Below are positions 16,256 to 24,605 of a DNA stretch of 64,000 bases, in pieces. Position 1 is the first letter of the stretch. Every line of letters starts with the position of its first letter. The stretch lies in assembly GCA_965218235.1 (NCBI GenBank), contig OZ244596.1:1922001-1986000 (forward strand), given 5' to 3'. The stretch is from CADCWK01 sp965218235. Lineage in GTDB: Bacteria > Chloroflexota > Chloroflexia > Thermomicrobiales > UBA6265. Under the pieces are notes generated by a model. That model was not told the DNA's origin. It searched no databases and saw nothing but the letters and a program-made list of their open reading frames with translations. The position numbers and the translations under genes are program-made.

Positions 16256-18879
16256 CCGACTCCGGTCTGGATCGCTGGGGGCCGGTGACACTCCCAGACC
16301 CCGCCATCACGCGCGATCAGCACGCTCGTCAGGTCCGCGTAGATCAGCACCTGCTCGATCATCGGGACCAGAACTCGTCGCACGTCGGAGGGATGCGGCA
16401 CGTCATTGCCCCAGGTGAACAGGTGGAAGCGATAGATCCGTGACCCCGAGAGCCGAATCCCGGTTCGAGCTTCAGCGGCGGACATCTCCGGGTCGTCTCC
16501 GGCTACCGCCCGGAACGACAGGACCGCCCATTCCGCCTTCGCCGCCTGGAATCGGTCGAGCGCCTCGCCGATGGGGGACGTATCGGCGTAGTCGGCGTAG
16601 CGAATGCCGAGCGCCCAATAGACCTGGGCCATCGCGAGGACCCGGGAGACGTACTCGTCATGGTCGACGGAGCCGGTCAGGGAAGCCGTGAAGGTGCTGA
16701 AGGACTCCAGATAGTCAGTGTGGGCAATGTCGGGATAGTCGACGTACGGAATGCCACCGACGGTCGTCGGGTAGGGTCCCCGCACTCCGTCCCATGGCCG
16801 AGAGTCGCCCTCGGCGCTCCTGACGATGCCAAGTTCCGCGTCCGTCTGCGGAGCGATCGTTGGCCACGCCTGGAGACGCGGGGTGGATGCCATCTTCCCC
16901 GGCTGGAACTCGCGGGCAGCGTCCGGGGCAACACCGGGCCAGAACGAACTCAGCGCCGCGCAGAGCTTGATGTCCTCCAGGAACGGGGTGCCGAGCCCGT
17001 AGCTCTGAAGGAAGAAGCGATCGTCCGTCGTGCGGCCCTGACTGATGTCCCAGCCCGGATCGAAGACACCCGCCACTCCATCCGGAAGGAGCACCGGCCG
17101 GCGGATCAGGGTGACGGGCGCTCGGCTCTGCCTCGCCGTGACGTCAACAGGATGCGATACCACCGCCGTAACGGTGTCGTCGGCGATGTCGAAGCCCACC
17201 GGGAGATTGATGTTCGCCGCCAGGCGCCGATCGGAAAGCGGGCGCGGAGGGATCGCCCAGATCCCGGTTCGAAGCTCCGGCGGAACCTGCGTCTCGGTCC
17301 AGTCCATCAGCTCACGTTGACTGGTGTATGGGTAGAAGGTCGGTACCGAGATGATCGAGAACGCGGGGACCCGGACTGGAACGGTCTCGTCGAGCGCCGC
17401 ACAGTGGGGAGCGACCCACCCATCAGCGGAGTGATCGATGAAATGCCGGACCCAGAACCCGCCGTCCCGCAGGACCTCGAGGAGGTCAGGAAGGTCGTTC
17501 AGGTTCTGCTCGGACCCATCGGGAGTGACCCGGCGCCGGATGTTCGCGTATTCGGGGACCGCTCGATCGCCGTCGGGGTCGATGTCGGTCAGGTACCGGG
17601 AGCCCGTCTGATTGGGCCCGCCCAGATTCTCGGGGGACGCTTGCGTTTGCCAGGGACCCAGTGACTCGGTCGAGGGCGTCTCGAACAACTGCAGACTCGA
17701 GAAGTTGAGAGACTCCGTGGTCGCCGCGAGCGCTTCGGAGTAGAAGAACGCCAGCGGCTCGTCCTGGTACCTCGCTGGTTCCGTGATCGGATGCGCCTCT
17801 GGCATCACCCAGCCCTTGCCGTGGGCAGGGTCAGTCGAGAGGGCGGCGAGGACATCCCCGGTGATCGTGAACGGGAACTGATCCAGTTCCGCTCCATTCC
17901 AGCCGGTGTGAAAGCCGGCCGCATTGAGCGCAGTATGGAATCGCCGGAGCTTCTCATTGACGTGACCGCTCATCAGCTCCACCGTCAAATCCAGATCCTG
18001 GATGCATTCCCGCCCATCGAAGAGTTTGTGCAACGGCGTCCAGAACAGGCGGGCGGCATCCTCGCCGGTGGATCGGAGCGGACCAGTTGAGGCTGAATCA
18101 GCCGGCCGCTTCGTCGCGAGGTAGGCGGCATAACGGGCCGGCTGGACGGGGAAGTCGTTCGGATTGTCCGCGATCAGGGGCAGGAATGCGCGGCGTTGCG
18201 CGTCGTACCGTGGGCCCACGTTTCCAAGCCGCGCATGTCCGGTCCGGGAAAAGTTGAGATCAGCATGCTTTCCGTGGACGGTCTGGGGACCCGACCGGTA
18301 TTCGAGCGCGAACACCACGACGGCAAGTGGGGCGCCCGCCGCCCGCGCGTGAATCGCATCGAGTGTGGGCGGAGCGAACCCGTAGACATAGTTCTCCACC
18401 GTGTCGAGTTCGGCGGGGGTGGGGAAAAGGGAGAGGACGTCGCCCGCCCGGTCGGTGAACACGCTCGGGGATGCCAGAGCGTGATAGAGCAGGCTCCGGG
18501 CAGGGCTGCCAGGCTCGATGCCGCTCACGCCTTCGAGGCTGAAATCCTCGAAGCCTGGAACGGTGCGGTCGATCAGCGTCAGCGGTTGCCGGAGCGCAGA
18601 GACGAGATCGACCGCGGTGATGTCCATGACATTGCCCGTCACATCGAGGAGGAGATCACGCCAGCCGCCAGCTGCCAGCCGCGTACAGAGCTCACGGACC
18701 CCGTCGATCAGCAAGCCGGTCTGTGCGCGGCCATGGCGTTGGCTGGCGTTGAACGGATTAGCGGAGCCAGTCATTCCCGCTGGGGCGGACACTGGTCCAT
18801 GGACCTCGCCGAGAGCGAGCGCCCCAGCCACCTGAAACAGGCGCCGACGGGTCAGCGAGGAGATCTGGCGCTCAACCAT
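16252..18879 (-). CDS. LodA-like putative cysteine tryptophylquinone (CTQ) enzyme, Tat-exported
   Basis: 875 residues. N-terminal TRRRLFQVAGALALG resembles a twin-arginine signal. The body is long and has few generic motifs; the region GRTTDDRFFLQSYG, then EDIKLCAALSSFWPGVAPDA, then WPTIAPQTDAE and SRPWDGVRGP resembles the C-terminal cofactor region of LodA/GoxA-type oxidases. Cys640 and Trp696 are the candidates for the cross-linked CTQ pair (56 apart; 65 in LodA as I recall it). LodA family enzymes oxidise lysine, glycine or other primary amines. The downstream LodB-like gene overlaps by ATGA. GGGAGG lies about eight bases before the ATG. Larger than LodA (about 730 residues). Substrate, and oxidase versus dehydrogenase action, are unknown. 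Confidence 0.55.
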   Translation of the reverse strand: MVERQISSLTRRRLFQVAGALALGEVHGPVSAPAGMTGSANPFNASQRHGRAQTGLLIDGVRELCTRLAAGGWRDLLLDVTGNVMDITAVDLVSALRQPLTLIDRTVPGFEDFSLEGVSGIEPGSPARSLLYHALASPSVFTDRAGDVLSLFPTPAELDTVENYVYGFAPPTLDAIHARAAGAPLAVVVFALEYRSGPQTVHGKHADLNFSRTGHARLGNVGPRYDAQRRAFLPLIADNPNDFPVQPARYAAYLATKRPADSASTGPLRSTGEDAARLFWTPLHKLFDGRECIQDLDLTVELMSGHVNEKLRRFHTALNAAGFHTGWNGAELDQFPFTITGDVLAALSTDPAHGKGWVMPEAHPITEPARYQDEPLAFFYSEALAATTESLNFSSLQLFETPSTESLGPWQTQASPENLGGPNQTGSRYLTDIDPDGDRAVPEYANIRRRVTPDGSEQNLNDLPDLLEVLRDGGFWVRHFIDHSADGWVAPHCAALDETVPVRVPAFSIISVPTFYPYTSQRELMDWTETQVPPELRTGIWAIPPRPLSDRRLAANINLPVGFDIADDTVTAVVSHPVDVTARQSRAPVTLIRRPVLLPDGVAGVFDPGWDISQGRTTDDRFFLQSYGLGTPFLEDIKLCAALSSFWPGVAPDAAREFQPGKMASTPRLQAWPTIAPQTDAELGIVRSAEGDSRPWDGVRGPYPTTVGGIPYVDYPDIAHTDYLESFSTFTASLTGSVDHDEYVSRVLAMAQVYWALGIRYADYADTSPIGEALDRFQAAKAEWAVLSFRAVAGDDPEMSAAEARTGIRLSGSRIYRFHLFTWGNDVPHPSDVRRVLVPMIEQVLIYADLTSVLIARDGGVWECHRPPAIQTGVG

Positions 18880-19003
18880 CGTTCGATCCTCCCAATCGCG
18901 TCATGGCGTCTGAGCGCTCGAGTTCACCAGCGGACGTGGCTGGACCTGGTTGCGGGCGTCGAAACGACGGCCGGAGTCGACCAACGATACGCCTGGACGA
19001 ATT

Positions 19004-19028
19004 GATCAGGATCAGGGCGGTCCTGATC
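19004..19028 (-). terminator. Hairpin after murT
   Basis: GATCAGGA and TCCTGATC form an 8 bp stem with a 9-base loop, starting 27 bases beyond the murT stop. No U tract. If active it closes the mreC-murT unit before the LodA-like gene, which has its own ribosome-binding site. Confidence 0.35.
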
Positions 19029-19054
19029 TGGTCCGCCGGCCGCGCCATGGATCG

Positions 19055-20482
19055 CTATTGCTTCCAGAACGCCTCGACGGCGCCGCGGTCGGCGAGTGCC
19101 TTCCGGATCGCGAGCATGGCGGTATAGGTCGGCAGGATGTAGCCGCTGCCGCCCTCGGGCAGGGAGCCGACGAACGTCACTAGCGCGGCCGGGAGGTCGC
19201 CGTCGATCGTCGTGATCCGATCGCCCTCGACGCCGGCGTACTTGAGCCGGTTGGCCATGTCCGGCGCCCGGATGCCGGCCGTCGCCAGCGGCGTCGCCCC
19301 GTCGGCGAGGAGCTCGAAGTCGACGTCCCAGAGCCAGGAGACGTCGCGGCCGTCGGCGTCGAGATCGTTGATCGCGATCAGGGTCGGCTGGGCGAGCTGA
19401 CCGTCGCCCATCGTCAGCATCCGGAGGACCTCGTTGAAGCCGGTCGGGTTCTTGACCAGCGCCAGGGTCAGGGTCCGGCCGTCGAGCTGGACGCGCTCGA
19501 TCCGGCCGAAGGCGGCCCGGAAGGCGGTCAGCGCGTCCTGGATCACCGTCGACTCCACGCCGAAGGCGCGGGCGGCAGCCGTCGCGGCGAGGGCGTTGTA
19601 GGCGTTGTAGAGGCCCGGCACGCCGACCTGGAGCGAGATCGTGATCGCGGGTGGTCCGGCGACCTCGACGTACATCGCCAGCGAATCGACGCCATCGAGC
19701 CGGATCCGGTCGCCGGCGAAGGCGAGCCGAGGCCGCGACTCACTGCCGTCGGCCGTCCGCCAGGCGCCGAGGTGACCGACGTAGAGAGCGTCGTAGACGT
19801 ACTGCTGGCCCGTCGCCCGGCTCCGGATCGTGTCGGCGGCGTGTGGGAGCTCGGCGAGCTGGATGGCGCGGTTCTGGTCGCTGATCCCGAAGGCGAGGAC
19901 CCTCGCCCGGCTGGTGCTGACGATCTGGGCGATCAGCGGGTCGTCGACGTTGGCGATGATCGTTGCGTCGGCTGGCAGCGTCTGGAGGGCCACTTCCCAG
20001 GCGCGGGCGATCGTCGCGAGTTCGCCGTAGCGGTCGAGCTGGTCCCGGAACAGGTTGTTGAGCAGGACGATCCGGGGCTGGATCCGGTGGAGGAGCTCCG
20101 GAAAGGCGGCCTCGTCGGCCTCGATCACGGCGGCGTCGCGGCCTGCCCGGCCGAGGAGATCGGCCCGCTCGGCGAAAGATGCCGTCACGCCGCGGACGAG
20201 GTTGGAACCCGAGCGGTTATGGATCACGTCGGCACCGTCGGCCGTCAGGATGTCGGCCAGCATCCGGCTGACGGTCGTTTTACCGTTCGTTCCGGCGACG
20301 AGGGCGACGCCACGGGGGAGGCCAGCGCTGAGCTTGCCGAGCATGCCGGGGTCGATCCGGTCGGCGACGAGTCCGGGGGCGGCCGTCCCGCCCCGGTGGG
20401 CCCGGCGCAGGCCGGCCGAGGTCAAGCGGGCGGCGGTGACGGCGGCGGCGAGGCGCAGATCGGGGAAGGGCATCTTCGGCAT
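19055..20482 (-). CDS. murT: Lipid II isoglutaminyl synthase, Mur ligase-like subunit MurT
   Basis: 475 residues. It activates the D-glutamate carboxyl of lipid II with ATP and accepts ammonia from GatD. Visible: the P-loop AGTNGKTTVSRML (about residue 63), NRSGSNLVRGV, the Mur-ligase strand-loop IEADEAAFPE, NLFRDQLDRYGE, the ATP-binding VGVPGLYNAYNALAA, and the C-terminal DUF1727 part with the catalytic-Asp motif DVSWLWDVDFE. Family members usually insert a four-Cys zinc ribbon after the PHAAD stretch; here that stretch reads IRSRATGQQYVYDALYVGHLG then WRTADGSES and the protein has no cysteine at all, so the zinc site is lost. Start ATG 20482 lies eight bases after the mreC stop. Confidence 0.9.
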   Translation of the reverse strand: MPKMPFPDLRLAAAVTAARLTSAGLRRAHRGGTAAPGLVADRIDPGMLGKLSAGLPRGVALVAGTNGKTTVSRMLADILTADGADVIHNRSGSNLVRGVTASFAERADLLGRAGRDAAVIEADEAAFPELLHRIQPRIVLLNNLFRDQLDRYGELATIARAWEVALQTLPADATIIANVDDPLIAQIVSTSRARVLAFGISDQNRAIQLAELPHAADTIRSRATGQQYVYDALYVGHLGAWRTADGSESRPRLAFAGDRIRLDGVDSLAMYVEVAGPPAITISLQVGVPGLYNAYNALAATAAARAFGVESTVIQDALTAFRAAFGRIERVQLDGRTLTLALVKNPTGFNEVLRMLTMGDGQLAQPTLIAINDLDADGRDVSWLWDVDFELLADGATPLATAGIRAPDMANRLKYAGVEGDRITTIDGDLPAALVTFVGSLPEGGSGYILPTYTAMLAIRKALADRGAVEAFWKQ

Positions 20483-20490
20483 CGGATCCG

Positions 20491-21489
20491 TTACTCCGTC
20501 GGTGATGGCGATGGGGACGGGGTTTCGCCATTCGTGTTGACCGAGGCGGCGGCGTTCGGGTCGTCCGACGATCCAGTCGCGTCGTTGCCGTCCGTCCGGG
20601 CCGCGCTCGCACCACCATCCGAAGTTGGGCTGGCACTGGTGCTCGGGTCGCTGGACGGCGTGACGTTGGTCGTGTCGCTGCCCGGCAGGGGGCCGAGGAT
20701 GACGGTGACGACCTCGAGACTGTCGAAGTCGGCGTTTGGGACGATCGGCACGGTCAGGTTGTCGCTGAGGGCGTCGCTCCGGAGTGTGCCGCCGACCGTG
20801 CCGATCAGCAGGCCGCCCGGCACCCCGCGGGATTGGGTGGCGCCATCGCTGCTCGTCAGGATGGCGTCGCCGGTCTGCGGCTTCGCGTCGATGTCGACGT
20901 AGCGAATCTCGGCTCGGCCGCCGGCCTGCCACATCCCGTACAGGATCCCGTCGCCACCGGTGACGATCTCGACGCTGAGTGGGTTGGCCTGGGTATCGAT
21001 CAGGAGGGTGACGCGGGACTGGGTCGGTCCGACCTCGGTAATCTGTCCGACGTAATTGTTCGGGTCGACGACGGCCATCCCGACGGCCAACCCGTCGTCA
21101 GCACCCTTGTCGATGGTGATGAACTTCTGGCTGTTGCTGGGGTCGCGCGCCAGGACGCCGGCCGAGAGGACGTCGAAGTCGCCGTACTTCTGCTCGATGC
21201 CGAGCTGCTCGCGGAGCTGGGTGTTCTCGCCCTCGGCGTTCTGGAGGCGGATCGACTCGGAGCGGTAGTAGTCCCGCTCGGCGGTCATCGCCGCCAGGTC
21301 CGCATCTGCGCCCGACTCGGTGCCCTGCGCCACGCGGCTGAAAATGGCGGTAACCGGGGAGATCAGCGATTCGACGGGCCGTTTGAGCGGATCGAGCAGG
21401 CCGCGATTGTCGAGCAGGATTGCGCCGACGCTGATGATGACGAACGTCAGCAGGAGCGTGATCGTTTTGCCGGTAGTCGATCTGAGCAC
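20491..21489 (-). CDS. mreC: Rod shape-determining protein MreC
   Basis: 332 residues: one membrane segment (TITLLLTFVIISVGAILL, about 8-25), a coiled coil (AAMTAERDYYRSESIRLQNAEGEN, about 65-100) and the periplasmic beta-barrel domain with DKGADDGLAVGMAVVDP and GILYGMWQAGG. MreC scaffolds PBP2 and the elongasome outside the membrane. The last 60 residues are a low-complexity Ser/Thr/Asp/Pro tail absent from typical MreC. The start is a GTG at 21489 with GAGAGG upstream; the longer open frame reaches back into the spacer and is not MreC-like. The gene sits between mreB and murT on the minus strand. Confidence 0.9.
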   Translation of the reverse strand: MLRSTTGKTITLLLTFVIISVGAILLDNRGLLDPLKRPVESLISPVTAIFSRVAQGTESGADADLAAMTAERDYYRSESIRLQNAEGENTQLREQLGIEQKYGDFDVLSAGVLARDPSNSQKFITIDKGADDGLAVGMAVVDPNNYVGQITEVGPTQSRVTLLIDTQANPLSVEIVTGGDGILYGMWQAGGRAEIRYVDIDAKPQTGDAILTSSDGATQSRGVPGGLLIGTVGGTLRSDALSDNLTVPIVPNADFDSLEVVTVILGPLPGSDTTNVTPSSDPSTSASPTSDGGASAARTDGNDATGSSDDPNAAASVNTNGETPSPSPSPTE

Positions 21490-21536
21490 GGACGCCTCTC
21501 GGGGGTTCGGGTTCGTCGGATTGGTTGGTCCGGACG

Positions 21537-21564
21537 GGCCGGTCGCGGCCGGTCGCGGCCGGTC
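21537..21564. repeat. Short tandem repeat, 10-mer GGTCGCGGCC
   Basis: Two full and two partial copies of GGTCGCGGCC lie in the mreC leader between its promoter and start codon. On the mRNA they could form a stable stem because the unit contains the palindrome CGGCCG. Confidence 0.5.
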
Positions 21565-21603
21565 TCGGGTCCAGATGCAGATGAGGTCATCGTCGTGCCA
21601 GCA

Positions 21604-21612
21604 AGGGTAGCA
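21604..21612 (-). promoter_or_regulatory. Extended -10 element upstream of mreC-murT
   Basis: TGCTACCCT on the minus strand inside CCTGCGTGCTACCCT, 115 bases before mreC. It matches the element before mreD. The rest of the 442-base mreB-mreC gap holds the terminator hairpin at 21868 and the tandem repeat at 21537; no gene is seen. Confidence 0.4.
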
Positions 21613-21867
21613 CGCAGGCACGGCGGGTCTGGTTGGCAGCCGTTGTCTGGGATGTTGCGATCGCCGCTGGTACCGGGATCAATCGGCGACGTACACGGGA
21701 GTGTCGCTGCACATGCTCCTGAGAGATCGTGAGATGTCGGGAAACGAACTCCGTCTCGTCTGGTGGCGAGGGGCGCTGCGGCGGCCGGGCGAAGCGAGAG
21801 TCGAGCCCCCTCCGATCAGGGCAAAAGCACCATGTGCTGACACAGGCAAACCGATGAACGGGCAATG

Positions 21868-21903
21868 CGAAACGGGACCACCCAAATGGGCGACCCCGTC
21901 TCG
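21868..21903 (-). terminator. Strong hairpin after mreB
   Basis: A 16 bp stem (with a few G-U pairs on the RNA) around the loop ATTT begins 28 bases past the mreB stop. It is followed by TTTCG but no real U tract. It probably ends most mreB transcripts, so mreC would rely on the promoter at 21604. Confidence 0.55.
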
Positions 21904-21931
21904 GTTGACGGCACGGGGCCGCCTCGATCGG

Positions 21932-22990
21932 CTACGACGCGCGTCGAATCTCCTGGCCACCGGCCAGCGCCCGCTCGTAGAGCTGGAGAGACTCGGCCAC
22001 CCGTCCTGTGCCGCGGGCCACGCACGTCAGCGGGTCCTCGGCGCGGTAGACCGGCATCCGCAGCTCGGCCTGGAGCCGGCGGTCCAGGCCGAGCAGCAGC
22101 GCGCCGCCACCGGCCAGCGTCACGCCATGCTCCATGATGTCGGCGACGAGTTCCGGCGGCGTCTCCTCGATCGCCGTCTTGACGACCTGGATGATCGTGT
22201 TGACCGGCTGACTGATCGCCTCGCGCAGCTCGACCGACGAGATCTCGACCGACTTTGGCAATCCGGTCAGCAGGTCGCGGCCGCGCAGGGTAACGCGGAC
22301 CTCCTCCTCCAGCGGGTAGGCCGACCCGGCCGCCATCTTGGCGTTCTCGGCCGTCCGCTCGCCGATGACGAGGTTGTGGTCCCGCCGGGCGTACTGGACG
22401 ATCGCGGCGTCGATCTCGTCCCCGGCAACCCGGAGCGAGTGGTTGACGACGATGCCGCCCAGCGAGATCACGGCGACTTCGGTCGTGCCGCCGCCGATGT
22501 CGACGATCATCGAGCCGATCGGCTCGTTGATTGGCAGCCCGGCCCCGATCGCGGCGGCCATCGGCTCCTCGATCGTGTAGGCCTCGCGGGCACCGGCCGA
22601 GAGGGCGGCGTCCTTGGCGGCTCGCTTCTCGACCTCGGTCACGCCCGAGGGGATGCCGATCACGACCCGCGGGTGCGGCGCCATCAGGCGCTGCATGTGG
22701 ACCTTCTTGATGAAGTAGTGGAGCATCATCTCGACGGTGTCGAAGTCAGCGATGACGCCATCCTTGAGCGGGCGGATCGCGATCACGGAGGCCGGCGTCT
22801 TGCCGATCATCTCCTTGGCCTCGATCCCGACGGTGATCGCCCGGCGGGTCTTGGCGTCGATCGCGACGACCGATGGTTCGGAAATGACGATGCCCTTGCC
22901 CCGGACATAGACGAGGGTGTTCGCCGTCCCGAGGTCGATTCCGAGGTCACGGCTGAACAGGCCGAAGAAGGCCGAGAGGGGGCGGAACAC
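21932..22990 (-). CDS. mreB: Rod shape-determining actin homologue MreB
   Basis: 352 residues, normal length. It forms membrane-bound filaments that place the elongation machinery. Actin-fold motifs: phosphate 1 loop DLGIDLGTANTLVY, RPLKDGVIADF, IPSGVTEVEKRAA, EPMAAAIGAGLP, phosphate 2 loop VDIGGGTTEVAVIS, and the adenosine loop TLAGGGALLLGLDRRL. The N-terminal MFRPLSAFFGLFSRD has the amphipathic or hydrophobic patch that binds membrane. The start is GTG at 22990 with GGAGGTGA seven bases upstream. First gene of the minus-strand shape and wall block. Confidence 0.96.
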   Translation of the reverse strand: MFRPLSAFFGLFSRDLGIDLGTANTLVYVRGKGIVISEPSVVAIDAKTRRAITVGIEAKEMIGKTPASVIAIRPLKDGVIADFDTVEMMLHYFIKKVHMQRLMAPHPRVVIGIPSGVTEVEKRAAKDAALSAGAREAYTIEEPMAAAIGAGLPINEPIGSMIVDIGGGTTEVAVISLGGIVVNHSLRVAGDEIDAAIVQYARRDHNLVIGERTAENAKMAAGSAYPLEEEVRVTLRGRDLLTGLPKSVEISSVELREAISQPVNTIIQVVKTAIEETPPELVADIMEHGVTLAGGGALLLGLDRRLQAELRMPVYRAEDPLTCVARGTGRVAESLQLYERALAGGQEIRRAS

Positions 22991-23116
22991 CTGGTTGTCA
23001 CCTCCGCGTTGATTGGGTGGGGGCAGGTCCGGCGACGACGGCGGGCTGGAGTGTCAGGCATGACGCTGGAAGCCATCGAAGCGCGCGGGAGCAGTCAGGT
23101 TGCTGATCGTTCCGCG

Positions 23117-23125
23117 AGTATAGCA
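23117..23125 (-). promoter_or_regulatory. Extended -10 promoter of mreB
   Basis: TGCTATACT on the minus strand, close to the ideal TGnTATAAT, 127 bases before mreB. No convincing -35, which an extended -10 does not need. Confidence 0.5.
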
Positions 23126-23232
23126 GGCAACGCCGCTCGCCCCGACGTAGGCGAGCTTTCATCCATCGACCGTGACGCGGTGGGGCCGGCGACAGAACCG
23201 GCGCGGTCGCCGGGTGCGGTTGCCGGGTGCAG

Positions 23233-23421
23233 TCAGCGGGTGCCGTCGTTGGTTGGGAAGACGATTGGGGCACCGGTCGCGGGCGGACGCCCGGTCGTGG
23301 TCGTAGTCGTCTGCTCCTCGCCGATTACGCTCAGGGCGAACAGCACGCCGAACGTGACGAGCACGACTAGCATCGCGATCACGATGGCGCTCCGGATCTG
23401 GGTCTGATTCCTCGCGGTCAC
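23233..23421 (-). CDS. Small single-pass membrane protein
   Basis: 62 residues if read from the GTG at 23421, which has AGGAGG eleven bases upstream. The short basic N-terminus TARNQTQIRS leads into one membrane helix (AIVIAMLVVLVTFGVLFALSVI) and an external Thr/Pro-rich tail (EEQTTTTTTGRPPATG). I do not recognise a family. The frame is open further upstream to a TTG at 23526 but that part is Arg/Pro rich and looks non-coding. It lies 240 bases upstream of mreB on the same strand, with the mreB promoter in between. Confidence 0.5.
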   Translation of the reverse strand: MTARNQTQIRSAIVIAMLVVLVTFGVLFALSVIGEEQTTTTTTGRPPATGAPIVFPTNDGTR

Positions 23422-23650
23422 GGCGGCTCGGGCCTCCTGGGCGCTCCGGGTCAACGTTGGGTCCGGCCGGTCTCGTGGCGGGAAGGATAGCCAATCCAGC
23501 CGAACGCGTCTGGCTCGTGGCGGCAAAGGCCACCGCGGCGGCCTGCCTCGTCACCCTGGCCGCCGGGAGACGAAGGTCGCCGCCGACCTCCGGCATCCCC
23601 GCGTGGTCTGGCCCTTTTCGGCGACCGGGAGACCCTCTCCGCCGCGCCTT

Positions 23651-24493
23651 CTACAAAGCGAGCCCCAGCCGGTTCACGAGGTAATCCCGGCAGATCGTCA
23701 GGCTCTCCAGCGGCGTCGTTCGGGTCGTGTCGATCTCGACCGTCAGCCAGCCGCCGTAGCCGACGTCGGTCAGCGCCGCCAGCACGGCCGGAAAGTCGAC
23801 GTCGCCCCGTCCGAGCTCGCAGAAGAACGACATCGCGTCAGTCCCGCTCGCGTTCAGGTCCGGCCCCACCGGTGCGTCCGCGCCGATGTCCTTCAAATGG
23901 ACGTAGCCGATCCGCCGCCCGTAGGTCCGGATCAGGTCGACCGGGTCCATCCCGGCGCCGGTCAGGTGGGCCGTGTCCGGGCAGAAGCCGACCAGCTCCG
24001 GGTCGGTCCCGGCCATGACGGCGTCGATCTCGGCCCGGTCCTGGATCTCCGTCCCGAGGTGCGGGTGGACGCAGGCGTGGACGCCGAGCGCGGCTGTCCG
24101 CCGGGCGGCCTCCTCGATTGTCTGACAGGCCTGCTTGAGGTCCTCGGCCGGGGTGGGCCCGGTCCGCGGTCCGCCGGGACCGAGCACGATCCGGTCGACC
24201 TCCAGCGCGGAGAGGAACCGGGCGATCCGCTCGATCTCCGCCACGGTCTCGTCCGCCTTCGTCGCGTCGGAGAAGCGGGCGCCGGCGTAGAGGGCGCTCA
24301 GCCGCAGGCCCTGGCCAGCGAGGAGGTCGCGGAAGGCGCCAGGGTCGGCGGCGTGGGCGAGGGCGGTGTGGGTGAAGGTCTCGCAGGCGTGGAAGCCGAG
24401 CCCGCTGGCCTCCCGCATCCCCGTCTCGAGGTCGTCGCGCCAGGTGATCAGGTGGCAAGAGATCGGGTTGACGGTCATCGCGGATGCGGTCAT
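23651..24493 (-). CDS. Sugar phosphate isomerase/epimerase family TIM barrel (IolE/xylose-isomerase-like)
   Basis: 280 residues of the AP-endonuclease-2/xylose isomerase-like fold. The pattern NPISCHLITW at the start, CETFTH, the metal-site strand LGVHACVHPHLGTEIQ (His), VGFCPDTAHLTGAGMDP (Asp, His), IGYVHLKDIG (His/Lys) and GGWLTVEID (final Glu) fits IolE (inosose dehydratase) and related epimerases, which bind Mn or Mg. FCPDTAHLTGAG-D is close to the IolE type. AGGAG is eight bases before ATG 24493. No inositol genes are next to it, so the substrate is open. It lies downstream of the toastrack-like gene on the same strand, about 110 bases apart. Confidence 0.75.
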   Translation of the reverse strand: MTASAMTVNPISCHLITWRDDLETGMREASGLGFHACETFTHTALAHAADPGAFRDLLAGQGLRLSALYAGARFSDATKADETVAEIERIARFLSALEVDRIVLGPGGPRTGPTPAEDLKQACQTIEEAARRTAALGVHACVHPHLGTEIQDRAEIDAVMAGTDPELVGFCPDTAHLTGAGMDPVDLIRTYGRRIGYVHLKDIGADAPVGPDLNASGTDAMSFFCELGRGDVDFPAVLAALTDVGYGGWLTVEIDTTRTTPLESLTICRDYLVNRLGLAL

Positions 24494-24605
24494 GGGGCGG
24501 ACTCCTGTCGATGGGAACGGCTGGTCGTGGGCGCTGCCTCCCGCCAGGTCGGGTCGATCATCGCGTTCATGTGGCCACTACGGTCGCCGATCGTCCGGCG
24601 GACTG

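Noticed and set aside
21701..23407. 568-codon plus-strand open frame antisense to mreB
   Set aside because: Shadow of mreB with no recognisable domain.
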